64,000 nt of DNA from Datisca glomerata (taxonomy: Eukaryota > Streptophyta > Magnoliopsida > Cucurbitales > Datiscaceae). This document shows positions 22,468 to 32,170 of this stretch, in pieces; position 1 is the stretch's first letter; each line of letters begins with the position of its first letter. A program made the translations under genes and the position numbers. Under the pieces are notes generated by a model. It had not been told where the DNA came from. It did not search any database and saw only the letters and a program-made list of their open reading frames with translations. The stretch lies in assembly GCA_003255025.1 (NCBI GenBank), contig QANY01009037.1, positions 75,871-139,870 of the forward strand, given 5' to 3'.

Positions 22468-23760
22468 AAAGTGCTACTTTTAATGAATTTGAATTTCCTT
22501 ACAGAACACTCAGTGACTCTAACACTACTAAGCTCAATGATGTAGTCTCAATTCCCATCACTATTCCTTTTACATCTAACCCCTTTCAAGTTCAACATCA
22601 AACTCAATGTCGTACACATCATGCCGATAACCCTGCAACATCATATCCATTGGCATCTTGCTCTTCATTAGCACCAGATAGCTCATATCAACCATCTGTT
22701 TCACCTACTTATAACGTTCCACATAATATTGTTCCCTATCAATTTTCTCCATCCCTATTCCCTTCCCCATCCCTAGTGCCAAACATAACCACTGCCAAGC
22801 AGTCTGTGCACCATATGATTACCAGGTCAAAATAGGTTCCTTAAAACCCAAGGTATTCACATCAACACTTGGTCACCCCTCAAAACCAAGAACAGTACAA
22901 GAAGCTCTCACCAACCCCCATTGGTTAGCTGCTATGAAAAGTGAGTATCAAGCCCTCATTGCTAATCACACATAGACTCTGGTTCCTCCTGATCCCAACC
23001 AACATATAGTAAAAACATATGGATATTTAGGTTAAGCAGATGGCACCATTAACAGTTACAAGGCACACTTAGTGGCAAAGGATTTCAACAGGAACTTGGC
23101 ATCAATTGTTTTGAGACATTTAGCCCAGTCTAAAGCTTGCACTCTAAGGGTCATACTCACATTCGTTGTATGTAAGGCTTGGGATGTGTAACAACTTGAT
23201 ATAAATAATGCTTTCTTAGATGGTAAGCTGAAAGAGACAATTTACATGGAGCAACCTCACGGTTTTGTCAACCCTTCCAAACCTGATTATATATGCAAAC
23301 TTAATAAAACTATGCATGGTCTCAAACAGGCCCGTAGGGCCTGGTATGGCAAGCTAAAATGGGCTCTAAACAAATGGGGTTTTCATCACTCCTTGATTGA
23401 CACTTCACTATTTCTCAATTTCACAGCAGGCACAACACTCGTGGTACTTATTTATGTGGATGATATCCTTATCACAGGAAGTAGTAAAGAGCAAATAACT
23501 CAACTTATCTCCAAACTATCAACTCAATTTGCCTTAAAAGCATTAGGATCACTCTCATACTTCCTTGGCTTTGAAGTATACATGGACAATTCAAGACTCT
23601 ACTTGACACAATCCAAATACCTCACTGATATTCTTCACAAAGCTCGTATGAGTGAGGCAAAGGCTTGTCCAACACCCATGTGTCCCACTCACAAACTCTC
23701 TGCATCATATCTCCCTTCCTAGATCCTTCATTTTATAGAAGCGTCATTGATTCCTTATAA
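22468..23760 (+). pseudogene. Copia linker and reverse transcriptase, broken
   Basis: A Pro/Ser-rich linker (22,480-22,830, ending HMITRSK) precedes RT. The RT N-terminal part is frameshifted (NPHWLAAMKSEY near 22,915). The frame open at 23,246-23,722 has MEQPHGFVNP, KLNKTMHGLKQARRAWY and LIYVDDILITG, the copia YVDD active site, then LGSLSYFLGFEV. The catalytic aspartates remain, but upstream stops (for example near 22,970 and 23,035) make it non-functional. Confidence 0.85.
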
Positions 23761-24425
23761 TATCTAACCATGACATGCCCTGACATAGCTTTCACTGTCA
23801 ACAAGCTTAATCAGTACCTATTCAATTCCACTGTTGATCAATGGAAAGTCTACAAACGACTACTCAAGTATTTACAGGGCACTCAACACCATGGACTTCA
23901 CTTCACTCTTAGCCTTGAAGCTTATTCAGATGTAGATTATGCATCTTCTCTTGATGACAGAAAGCCTAGAAGTGGTCTTTGTGTTTATCTTGGAGCCAAC
24001 CTCATCACTTGAAGCTCACGAAAATAACCTGTTGTGCCAGGTCCAGTTGCGAGGTTGAATACAGAGCTATGACCATTACTTGCACTGAACTCATGTGGCT
24101 TACCTCTCTTCTTCGTATGCGTATCATTCTTCCCTCAATACCAATTACTTGGTGTGATAACCAAGGTGCTCTTTCTCTGGTAACTAACCATGTTTTTCAC
24201 TATCGCACCAAACATGTCTAATTGGACATCCACTTCATTTGGGAGAAAATTCTGTCCAAGATTTTGGAGGTACGATACGTCCCTTCGAGCTCTCAAATTG
24301 CTGAAATACTCAATAAAAAATGAAATAGAAATAAGCATCATCAATAACAAGCTAACAAATGAGTTACTCGACAACAACAAGCTTTGCCACCAACCACCTT
24401 TCAGCTTCTAAGCTCAAGCTCAAAG
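23760..24425 (+). pseudogene. Copia RNase H and pol C-terminus, with a 60-bp insertion
   Basis: RPDIAF-like TCPDIAFTVNKL, YLQGTQHHGL and EAYSDVDYASSLDDRKPRSG give the RNase H start; CEVEYRAM and ITWCDNQGAL follow in another frame, and VPSSSQIAEILNK leads to the end of pol. The usual continuation, KALPPTTFQLL, appears only after an extra segment at about 24,315-24,374, which also occurs in the 253-bp array at 9.6-10.6 kb. Removing it would restore the expected order, so it is an insertion. Confidence 0.8.
24315..24374 (+). repeat. 60-bp segment shared with the 253-bp tandem array
   Basis: From AAAAAATGAAATAGAAATAA to GAGTTACTCGACAA this segment matches 9850-9910 at 58 of 60 positions. It interrupts the end of copia pol. 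No target duplication or terminal repeats are evident, so filler DNA from break repair is as likely as transposition. Confidence 0.8.
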
Positions 24426-24518
24426 TGGCTTATGAATAGTCAGTTTAGCTGACAGAAATATTAATGAAGAGATACAATGGAACGAACCAAAAGTATAAGA
24501 ATGTAAGTGAAATTAAAA

Positions 24519-24700
24519 GTACATGCAAACAACTTATAGGCTGAAAACTTCTACTGTATGAAGGATAAGGTTGACTCCTAAAATTTGTGTTAACTGTCTG
24601 ATCCCTAAAATTTCAATTTTGCCGGTACATGCAAACAACTTATAGGCTGAAAACTTCTACTGTATGAAGGATAAGGTTGACTCCTAAAATTTGTGTTAAC
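24519..24700 (+). repeat. Perfect 76-bp direct repeat, copies 106 bp apart
   Basis: GTACATGCAAACAACTTATA begins at 24,519 and 24,625, and the identity runs 76 bp to ...TTTGTGTTAAC. A 30-bp spacer (TGTCTGATCCCTAAAATTTC...) separates the copies. Perfect identity implies a recent duplication or an assembly artefact. Confidence 0.85.
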
Positions 24701-25303
24701 GTCTCTACGACACATCTAACTATTCATATGGCAATGTTCAGTCTATGAAAATCGTTATTAGTTTCTCACGATCCCCATTGGTGGAGGATTAGATTTAGTT
24801 TTTGTTTTTCTATTTTTGAATGTTATACAGATGGTTCAAAAATTACTCTACCATTCTAATTTTAATTGATTTTTTAAATTGTTCTTGAACAACTTTTGAT
24901 AAATTAATGCTGAAACAACTTTTGATAATATTACCAAATACATTTCTTAATGAATTTTAAAAATCCTTTATTTAAATATATATAAATGATCCATTCAAAT
25001 TTTAAAATCAACTTTTCGACTATATGCACATGCTAGAAAGGTTCAATTCAAAGTGAGAGGGGAGGATCTATAAAAATTCATGTTTGGGTCCAAAAGTAAT
25101 GGAATGAGAACATTCTCTCTCTTTTTATATTCAGAAGTCAAATAATTAGGAGATTAGATAGCCAATAAGAAGATGACAAATGTAAAGTCATGGAATTGCA
25201 CGTGCAAATCTAACTGCTTTTCTTTTAACTTATTTTATTATCTTCTCGCTTATTTATTTATTTTCTAATTTTTTTTCAGGTTTTTTTAAATTTAAAAAAA
25301 AAG

Positions 25304-25417
25304 ATGAACTTTTACAGAGGGGCTCCAGTTCCACTTCCACCAAAGTTTTTAGACCTTGCTGTTGCAGTTGTACGACTAGGATTCTTTTCACCTTTGATAT
25401 TGTACATATCTATCTGA
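25304..25417 (+). CDS. Small open frame, 37 aa, hydrophobic C-terminus, unidentified
   Basis: MNFYRGAPVPLPPKFLDLAV is followed by a hydrophobic stretch (VVRLGFFSPLILYISI) and a stop. It looks like a membrane-protein N-terminus more than random AT-rich sequence, being locally GC-richer than its flanks, but I do not recognise the family. A TTTTTTTCAG acceptor-like sequence lies 26 bp upstream, so it could instead be an exon or a captured fragment. Confidence 0.25.
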   Translation: MNFYRGAPVPLPPKFLDLAVAVVRLGFFSPLILYISI

Positions 25418-25781
25418 AAAAATATTATTTTCAGGTAAATGATCCGGAAGACGAAAGAATCCATATCCATAGTAATAACAAAAAAATCCATTAGCTAAGT
25501 CTTTTCTTTCTTTTGGAAGGAATTATATAGCTAGATATTTTTCATTAGTGCATGAGCCATCCAAATCCTTGTAGTTCTAGCAGGCTGACAAACTCCCATG
25601 AAAAGCTAGCAAACTTGAAAAATGACTCTAAGATTTAAACAACTCCATCTTCAGAGTTAAAGTGCATATAAGTCTGATTGTGATTGAAAACACTTCTATA
25701 CGTTGAAAGAACATTACAAAAGTTAGTTCATACATAGACGAACCTCAATAAAGACTAAAGGGCCATGGCCCCTCAAAATTT

Positions 25782-25806
25782 GTATATATATATATATATA
25801 TATNTA
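25782..25806. repeat. (AT)n microsatellite with one N
   Basis: TATATATA run, with an unresolved base at 25,804. Confidence 0.9.
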
Positions 25807-26360
25807 TAGTATGTTGGTTTCGTAAACAAACACTACAACAAATATAGTCTTTTACCGCATTGCATCATTGCGTTTTTTACCAAAACGCTGCGATAAGTAA
25901 GAGGCGGGAGTCAAAAACAAAATCTCGCGCCTTGAAAAATAAATACTAAAAATTAAAAAGTAATCCAATTCTTCGATACATTTCAAAGAAACTTCACACC
26001 CAAATATTCGTTCATCTTTTCTCTTTGCGATTCCCATGGAACTAAGACCAGGCCACTAGCTTTCCTTGGCCGGTAAAGTCTCTCACTCTACTCTCTCAGT
26101 CTGATCTCTCACTTTGCTCTCCCTATTTTTTAGGCTCTCTAAATTTTTATCCTCCGACACTCTCCCTCTCTTAATAAGCCTCTCTCTCAAAATCCCTCTG
26201 ATTTTCTCAAAATTGTTTAAACTCTTCTCAGATTTAGCTTCTAATTGTTGCAATTAGCCTCTTCTTTCCAAAAAAAAAAAGGTAAGCAACTAAGACTAGG
26301 AAAGTTTAGGGTTTTTACAGCTCGGGGGCTGTTGAGAAGTATCGCTTAGCACCAGTCGCT

Positions 26361-26475
26361 ATGGTCCTCAAAACCGAGCTTTGTCGCTTGGGCGGTGCAC
26401 CCTGGCAAGGGTATCAGATTTGTCCGCTTAGATTCTCAAGACATTACTGCTGAAGCTGTGAAGAAGAGCATTGTG
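26361..26475 (+). pseudogene. RPL24: Ribosomal protein eL24 (RPL24) fragment, rearranged
   Basis: The ATG at 26,361 opens MVLKTELCR, the exact N-terminus of plant cytosolic eL24, a 60S subunit protein. A short deletion and frameshift follow (the S-G-x-K-I-Y part is damaged), then PGKGIRFVRLDSQ resumes the family sequence. About 34 residues are then missing and DITAEAVKKS matches the later D-x-x-A-E-A-V-K-K segment. No intron is seen within it. A ~20-bp repeat (CCGCT..GATTCTCAAGAC at 26,425 and 26,476) flanks the last part, pointing to slippage. Its position inside a CACTA-like 5' end suggests capture; a processed pseudogene is the alternative. Confidence 0.75.
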
Positions 26476-27344
26476 CCGCTAGGATTCTCAAGACTCTCTT
26501 ACTCTTTTTCTATCAATCTGTCTCGCTCTCTGTCTCTCCCTCTCTAAAACAGCTCTACACCTCTTCAAAATCTTCACTGTGTGAAGGATATTGATATTTG
26601 CCTCCAAGGTTCTTCAAATTTTACAGGAACTTATTTTTTTCACAATCTTAGTTTCTTAATTTCTCAAACGCTAATTTTTACACCAATTTTGGGGAAATAT
26701 ATATCTGTACTTGAAAATTTATTAAACTTAAGTCCAGCTTGTGAATTTGAAAGAAACCCAAAGAGACCAAGAACCCAAGAAGGAGAGAAGCTAGTGAGCT
26801 GAAGTTATGGTATCCAATTTCTAGATTTTTTTTATTATTGTTTCTCTCTTAAATTACAGTTCTTATCTATTAGGCTAAGTTCTATGTTTTGGTTGGATAG
26901 GAGAGAGGAAAGTTTTTACTCGGGCTTGAAAGTTTTTCTTGCATGCAAGATGAGAATCTTTCCCCTCGTCCTCTTAAGTTTAGTTAAAAAACTAATATCA
27001 TGGGTTAATAATGAGTCTGAAGGTTGTGGTTCAGGGATTCATTGGGAGAAGGATGGATGGAGTGAATTTCAAATTCAAATTTCTTGAATGTGGCTTGGGT
27101 ATAAGTAATGTAGGAACACCTTGTTTCTTTTTACTCTTCTAAATTGTGATTGAAATTTTAAGTTTGGATCAAGTGTTCAATATTAAGTTTGTGTTGTCCC
27201 TCGCTCCCTCCCTCTCTATGTAGGCTCAATTGAATGAATGTTCACTTTCTGTCTTTCCCCTATCTATTAACTCTTTGCTATATGGGTTTAAGTGACAATC
27301 TAACACATGGCATAGCATTTAACATAATGCTTACGGTTTCAGGA

Positions 27345-28874
27345 AAATAGAGATCTCAATGAAAGCTTTTATTGAACACAACAAAGTACGTGGCCTTGTA
27401 ACGATAAAAAATGTATGTCAATTCTTTCATTTCACCTTCTAAGTAAGAAAATTGTTATGATATAAAGCATCATGGATTAAATTAGTATCTACAGGCTGAC
27501 CTTAAGTCGTAAAGCTTGACCTTTTTTATTTGGTTTTAATCTATGCTTTGTCATTGTCTTCTCTGATTTTTACTATATTGTCTCTGAAATTAATCTTTTG
27601 TTTCTCATTTTGTTTATTAAGTAATCATTATCAGAAGGGGCGCATTTCCTATTAAATTGAGAATGAGTTTAGTGATTGGCTATAAATTTGGATTCATGGA
27701 ATCGTACATATTTTTCTCCATGTTTAGGACGAAGGATATGATGAAGTTCGTGGAAAGATTAAGATATTATAGCAATGTAGTCATCTGAATATAAATTTGG
27801 ATTGTTTAATTACCTTGGGAGTTTCCAAGGAGAAGAGTATCTTTGAGTAGGAAGATTTTTGGAAATTGTTTATACTTCCAATCGTATCAACTTGGCTAAG
27901 TAAAAAAAAAACAGTTATAAGATTATAGTGAATTTTACGGTGAGTGATATTATTTTTTTATAAAAGAGTAAATATGGTACTTATTGAAATGGATCAGACA
28001 TAAGTTCTCAGTCAGAAGGAGTTTCTTTAGAAATCATCGATGGTGAGTTCATAACTTCCTTTTTCGTATTCCATGTCTAAGGAACTTGACTTCCTTTAAT
28101 TTCAATTTAATTAGAAGTATGCTATTCAATCATGTTTTTTAAATAAGGACTTGTGGTCCTTAATTTTATGGATTTTCCTCTAAGTGTCAACTCACTAATA
28201 TAATAAATCTTTAATTCCAAATGAACTCATTCTATCTATTCACTTGCTTGCAGGCCTCTGTTGCTGGGAATTTGAAGGGATTTGGTCAATTGCATCCTTA
28301 CAGCCAAAGGGGTAGAAACTTTAGGTATTTGCTTTAGTCAAGAACTGTTTAGGTTCTTTAAAATGACTATTATAACTTCTATTTTGACAGAAAATTATAG
28401 CATAGAAATTCATTTAAGATATTCACAATTTCCTTTATTTATCGTCATTGTAGGAACTATCTATAGCTCATCACTTGATTTGATGAGTTTATCATCCCAT
28501 ATGTGTAATTGGAGAATATTTTTATCCATGCAATAATATTTTCATATTGATATATGAATTGCTTACATGTGAGGTTTACCTAGAAACTTCTTATATATTT
28601 GTGGGTACTACTTTATTGGTTGTTGTGTTCTTTCCACAACATTAAATATCCTGCAGAAGAAAGCTTATGGTTTATGTGCAGTATTCAGAAAATCGGCAGA
28701 GTTTAAAACTTGGATATTTATTTACTAATATAATGAAATGACCCACACTAGCATCATACTAGATAGATCAGCTTACATTGCTTTATTCTACTCTTCTTTC
28801 CAGGATAAATTTATGGAAAGAGCCCAACAACAACTGAAAGAGTTTGACAACAGGATGGTTCGAGCATCATAAGG
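27345..28874 (+). other. Exon-like segments with splice signals, product unknown
   Basis: Between acceptor and donor consensus sites lie short frames: KIEISMKAFIEHNKVRGLVT (27,346-27,412, donor GTATGT), DEGYDEVRGKIK (27,729-27,764), ASVAGNLKGFGQLHPYSQR (28,254-28,320, possible donor near 28,324) and a terminal DKFMERAQQQLKEFDNRMVR ending in a stop at 28,874. The introns are U-rich like plant introns. I do not recognise the proteins; they may be one captured gene, several, or the CACTA ORF2. No continuous frame was verified across all junctions. Confidence 0.3.
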
Positions 28875-29268
28875 TCTTTTTGTTGGAGAATATTATTTCA
28901 TTCATTCAAATCAAGCTTACAACAAGAAGAATATATACTAATATTTGAATCTTGTCCTAGGTATAAGAATATTGTTCTAACATGACACTGAATTTGTTGG
29001 GCAAGATTAGTGTTAGACTAGTATCATTTTTTCTGATCCTATGGAGTCACCTTTCCGAGTTTGTTCAGGAACATTTGGATTGAAAGTTTATGGTATTAGA
29101 ATCAAGTTGTTAGTTTTATTGTTGGTTAATTATTTATTTGGTTTAGTTTTATTTAATTGTTCACTTCAGTCAATTAAATTTTCAGGGGATGTTGAGTACT
29201 TGTCATTAGCTATGTTTAGTGGAAGAGGGCTGATAAATTTTTGTACTTACCATGATTGAAATAGTTGA

Positions 29269-29455
29269 GGGGGGGGGGGGNNNNNNNNNNNNNNNNNNNN
29301 NNNNNNNNNNNNNNNNNNNNNNNNNNNNNNNNNNNNNNNNNNNNNNNNNNNNNNNNNNNNNNNNNNNNNNNNNNNNNNNNNNNNNNNNNNNNNNNNNNNN
29401 NNNNNNNNNNNNNNNNNNNNNNNNNNNNNNNNNNNNNNNNNNNNGGGGGGGGGGG
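29269..29455. other. Assembly gap (164 N) between poly-G runs
   Basis: Twelve G, then N from 29,281 to 29,444, then eleven G. G-homopolymers on both sides suggest that reads failed at a long G run or that the Gs are base-calling artefacts. Frames across it are meaningless. Confidence 0.95.
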
Positions 29456-29649
29456 TATGGTGTTAAAACATTTAGCACTGCTTTTAACATGTGATTTCTA
29501 GAAGCAAGTATTTAACATTATTTCATGTCTATTAAAGTATATTAGGACATTCTACATGGTAACTTATATTCTGCCTCATTATTTTGAAAGAAATGTGTGA
29601 TTTGTTTTACTTTATAGTAGAACTCTGAAGCTGCATATGACTTAAACAA

Positions 29650-30070
29650 TTGATTTGTTAATAGCAAGCGAGTAGGGGAACCGTTCACTAAGGGAATACA
29701 AGCATTACAGAGGCGATCTTCCCTTTAAATGTGAGCTCTTTACTGTCATGGTAGCCCATCAACTCATGTGGGGCACCTTGCCCGAGGAGCAGCCTCTTGC
29801 TTTTAGGGTTGGTTCTAAGGCTGGTTTGGAACCCTTCCCTTGAACATGAGCTTCAGCTTAAATAGCCGCTGGTGTCGAAAATGGGTTAAACTAAAAAGGA
29901 GTAATCAACGTGGCGGAGGAACAGGAAGCTCCTAAGAACCCCAACGAGAAAATGGGAGTTTTTAATAACTCGCTCCCTAGTCACTCGGTAGAAGCGATTT
30001 GCCGTTTCTGCCTCTCTAGGCTTCACAATAGCTCCCCCCATATAGAATGAAAAATGAGTCTTCTCCCGTC
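29650..30070. other. GC-rich block of foreign composition, possible organelle-derived insertion
   Basis: About half G+C, against roughly a third in neighbouring DNA, with abrupt edges near GCAAGCGAG and at the CACTA tip (30,071). The style (CCCGAGGAGCAGCCTCTTGC, CTCGCTCCCTAGTCACTCGG) reminds me of plant mitochondrial intergenic DNA, but no mitochondrial gene was recognised. A minus-strand frame at 29,886-30,146 has no known domain. Confidence 0.3.
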
Positions 30071-30135
30071 CACTATAAGAAATCCGTAAGGAATTTATAA
30101 TTCCGAAGGATTTTAACATTTTGTTATGAGCTGGC
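30071..30135 (+). mobile_element. CACTA-type terminus, fragment
   Basis: CACTATAAGAAATCCGTAAG is followed by a near-palindrome (ATCCGTAAGGAATT / AATTCCGAAGGAT), a subterminal motif common in plant CACTA elements. No partner end was located. Confidence 0.5.
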
Positions 30136-30259
30136 TTGACAAACAAAGATGGATTGAAGGTCAGATAGATTTGAGTTCAAGTGGCACATGACCTTTTAAA
30201 TAGCATGAGCCTTGAAAGTCTTCAATTAGACTAGAGCGTTGGATTCTCATCCTCAATGA

Positions 30260-31110
30260 GATGAGGTACCTCATTGAGCAGGCGAAGCGTGTACTGGCAA
30301 GTTTTCAATCTGTTTTGTAAGTCCACAATAACATTTTGTTTATTGAAGGTCATAAATAATTTCAAATAAAGAAATTTGATCTGCAGAATGTGCACTTCTA
30401 TTGTAAGAAAATTCATCATGCGGCAAACAATATTCCCATGTTCTCAAGTTATTGATAGCACACAATAAAAATGTTAAAGTTTATTCACTACTTCAGTCGA
30501 ACAATTAGTTTATAGATGACAAGTAGCGGGAAATAATAACTTGGTTCTTGACTTTCCACACAAAGTCTTCCAAAAGTAACTAAAAAACTTTGCATCCCTA
30601 TCGGAAACAATGGTCCTAGACATGCCACGCAACCTAACAACTACTTTGAAGAACAAATCAACTATATATCATGAATGATCAGTTTTATGACATGTAATGA
30701 AATGCGCCATTTTAGAAAACATGTCTACCACCACAGAAATCCATTCTCCCCCCTATCAGTTCGAGATAAATAAAAAACAAAATCCATAGAAATATACATC
30801 AAAGGTTCACTAGGTATAGGCAAAATGATGTACAAAGCATGGGGTTTCAACTTACACTTAGCTTGTTTACAAGTGATACGCTTCTCATAGGTTCTTTCCA
30901 CATCACGTTTCATATGAGACCAAAAGAAGTGTTCATGCAGAATTCTTAAAGTCTTAGCTACACCAAATGACCCATTAGACTTCCTCCCTGAGCTTCTCTT
31001 ACAAGTAATTCAAGTAAATAACACATAAGCAAACATAATTTATCTTCCCTAAATAAAAACGCATCATGCCGATATAACTTATCAAATGCCATTTTTTACA
31101 TGTATTCAAT
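30260..31110 (-). pseudogene. Gypsy integrase (H2C2 finger + core), degenerate
   Basis: Reading leftward from about 31,100: LYRHDAFLFREDKLC and LLVREAQGGSLMGH, then the open piece 30,913-30,725 with MKRDVERTYEKRITCKQAKC (end of the H2C2 zinc finger) and ISMDFV containing the first catalytic Asp. IVSDRDAKF (about 30,600) carries the second, and the C-terminal part (30,419-30,231) matches the region after the core. Several frameshifts are present. Only the integrase part of pol remains here. The nearby LTR with primer site (31,431-31,934), same strand, may be from the same element with gag, protease and RT deleted. Confidence 0.8.
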
Positions 31111-31430
31111 GTAGCAAAAAGTCACAAATGAAAAAAGTTAGATCTCAATCTAATGAAGAGTCATAAATGAAGAGTCTCAATTCAATCTCAATGTAGTGAA
31201 GAGTCACGAAAAAAAATCAGATCCCATATTTTTTTAGGAAATAAGAACACGAGATAGAAAAAACTAAATCTGGAATTTCGTATTTTTCTAACACGAATAG
31301 AAGAACTAAATCTAGAATTTCATAATTTCTCCTTTTTTTTCTTTGTTTTTTTAAACTCACTCTAATGAGGAAGAACGAAATTTATACCAAAAATTGAAAT
31401 AAGATAAGCAAACCTGAGAGTAGAATCGAA
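31111..31430 (-). other. Leader-like sequence between integrase remnant and primer site
   Basis: Short AGTCACAAATGAA/AGTCATAAATGAAG direct repeats and A-rich DNA. No coding motif was seen where gag would be expected. Confidence 0.35.
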
Positions 31431-31442
31431 GCTCTGATACCA
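31431..31442 (-). promoter_or_regulatory. Primer-binding site, initiator tRNA-Met type (minus)
   Basis: On the minus strand TGGTATCAGAGC, an exact match to the usual plant LTR-element primer site, two bases from the LTR end. Confidence 0.9.
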
Positions 31443-31444
31443 AA

Positions 31445-31934
31445 TGATATGAATCACTCCAACGAATGACGAAACCCTTCAAGGAACCAAGATCATTCTA
31501 TTCGGATGCCACAATCTGGCATGGATGAATGGATTGATGAGTCAGGGTGAATGCCAATATCTGGGATGGATGAACGGATTGATGAGTCAAGGCGAACACC
31601 ACATATAAAAATATGATAAGTTAGAACAGTTTAAAAGAACCAAAGAGAATCTCTCTCAAATATAGTTTCAATAATCTGTCTTTTACATCATATCAACCCT
31701 CTTTATATAAAGGTCGTTCCAGCAATAAATATTTAAGGCTATTGAAGTCATTGGAAATAGAAAAGACCCCAAGAAACTGAAAAGACACAAACCGTAAACA
31801 CATAAATTGAAAAGACACCTAAAGAGAGTTATATTCTCCCAATCTGATCAAAATAACCCAATAGTCATTTAGAAACTATTTCCACTCTATTTGTAGTCTT
31901 AATACTTAAATAAAAACATAAAATTAGCCCAACA
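31445..31934 (-). repeat. 5' LTR of a minus-strand retrotransposon (490 bp)
   Basis: On the minus strand it starts TGTTGGGCTAATTTTATG (right edge 31,934) and ends ...GATTCATATCA next to the primer site. A TATA-like CTTTATATAAAG lies near 31,709. Inside is a 45-bp tandem duplication built on GGATGGATGAACGGATTGAT (two copies, 31,513-31,602). Confidence 0.75.
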
Positions 31935-32165
31935 CTCCCAGTTCAAAAGAAATTAATATTTGTATTCAAATATTATCATACTGATGATCATATATAGAAT
32001 AATCTGAATCTTGAGTAATTAACAAACTCATGTTTAGAACATTATTATTTACTCGGTAAATATTCCTATATCTCATTAAACTTAGTTCTTGTATTTTTTA
32101 AGCATAGTAAAGTAAATAGCTAGGATGAAATATGTTCCTTCATAATGAAACAGATGAGTAGTTCC
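31935..32165. other. Unassigned AT-rich sequence
   Basis: Nothing recognised. Confidence 0.4.
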
Positions 32166-32170
32166 CTTGT

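Larger units (their letters stand above)
19604..24425 (+). mobile_element. Copia LTR retrotransposon (Retrofit/Ale-like), degenerate, no 3' LTR seen
   Basis: A putative 5' LTR (about 19,604-20,027) with a TATA box (CTATGTATATAAACAC near 19,935) is followed by the primer-binding site TGGTATTAGAGC, then gag, protease, integrase, RT and RNase H in copia order. Several stops and frame breaks interrupt the polyprotein. Sequence after 24,425 does not resemble the 5' LTR, so the 3' LTR is lost or the element was truncated. A 60-bp insertion lies near the end of pol. Confidence 0.85.
25831..28900 (+). mobile_element. CACTA-like element, 5' end with captured eL24 fragment; 3' end not found
   Basis: CACTACAACAAATATAGTC at 25,831 is a CACTA-type terminus followed by ACCGCATTGCATCATTGCG and AACGCTGCGATAAG subterminal motifs. 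Next come a GGCGGGAG..CTCGCGCC and CT-rich leader (25,900-26,280) ending AAAAAAAG|GTAAGC, an eL24 fragment, and a run of exon-like pieces with good splice signals up to a stop at 28,874. The arrangement mirrors the 14.0-18.3 kb element. No matching right terminus was found before the gap at 29.3 kb, so the right boundary is a guess. Confidence 0.5.

Noticed and set aside
19604..24425. Functional copia element
   Set aside because: Stops and frameshifts occur in gag, protease, integrase, RT and RNase H, and the 3' LTR is missing.
29206..29501. Three open frames spanning the 29.3-kb gap
   Set aside because: Most of their length is N and poly-G.
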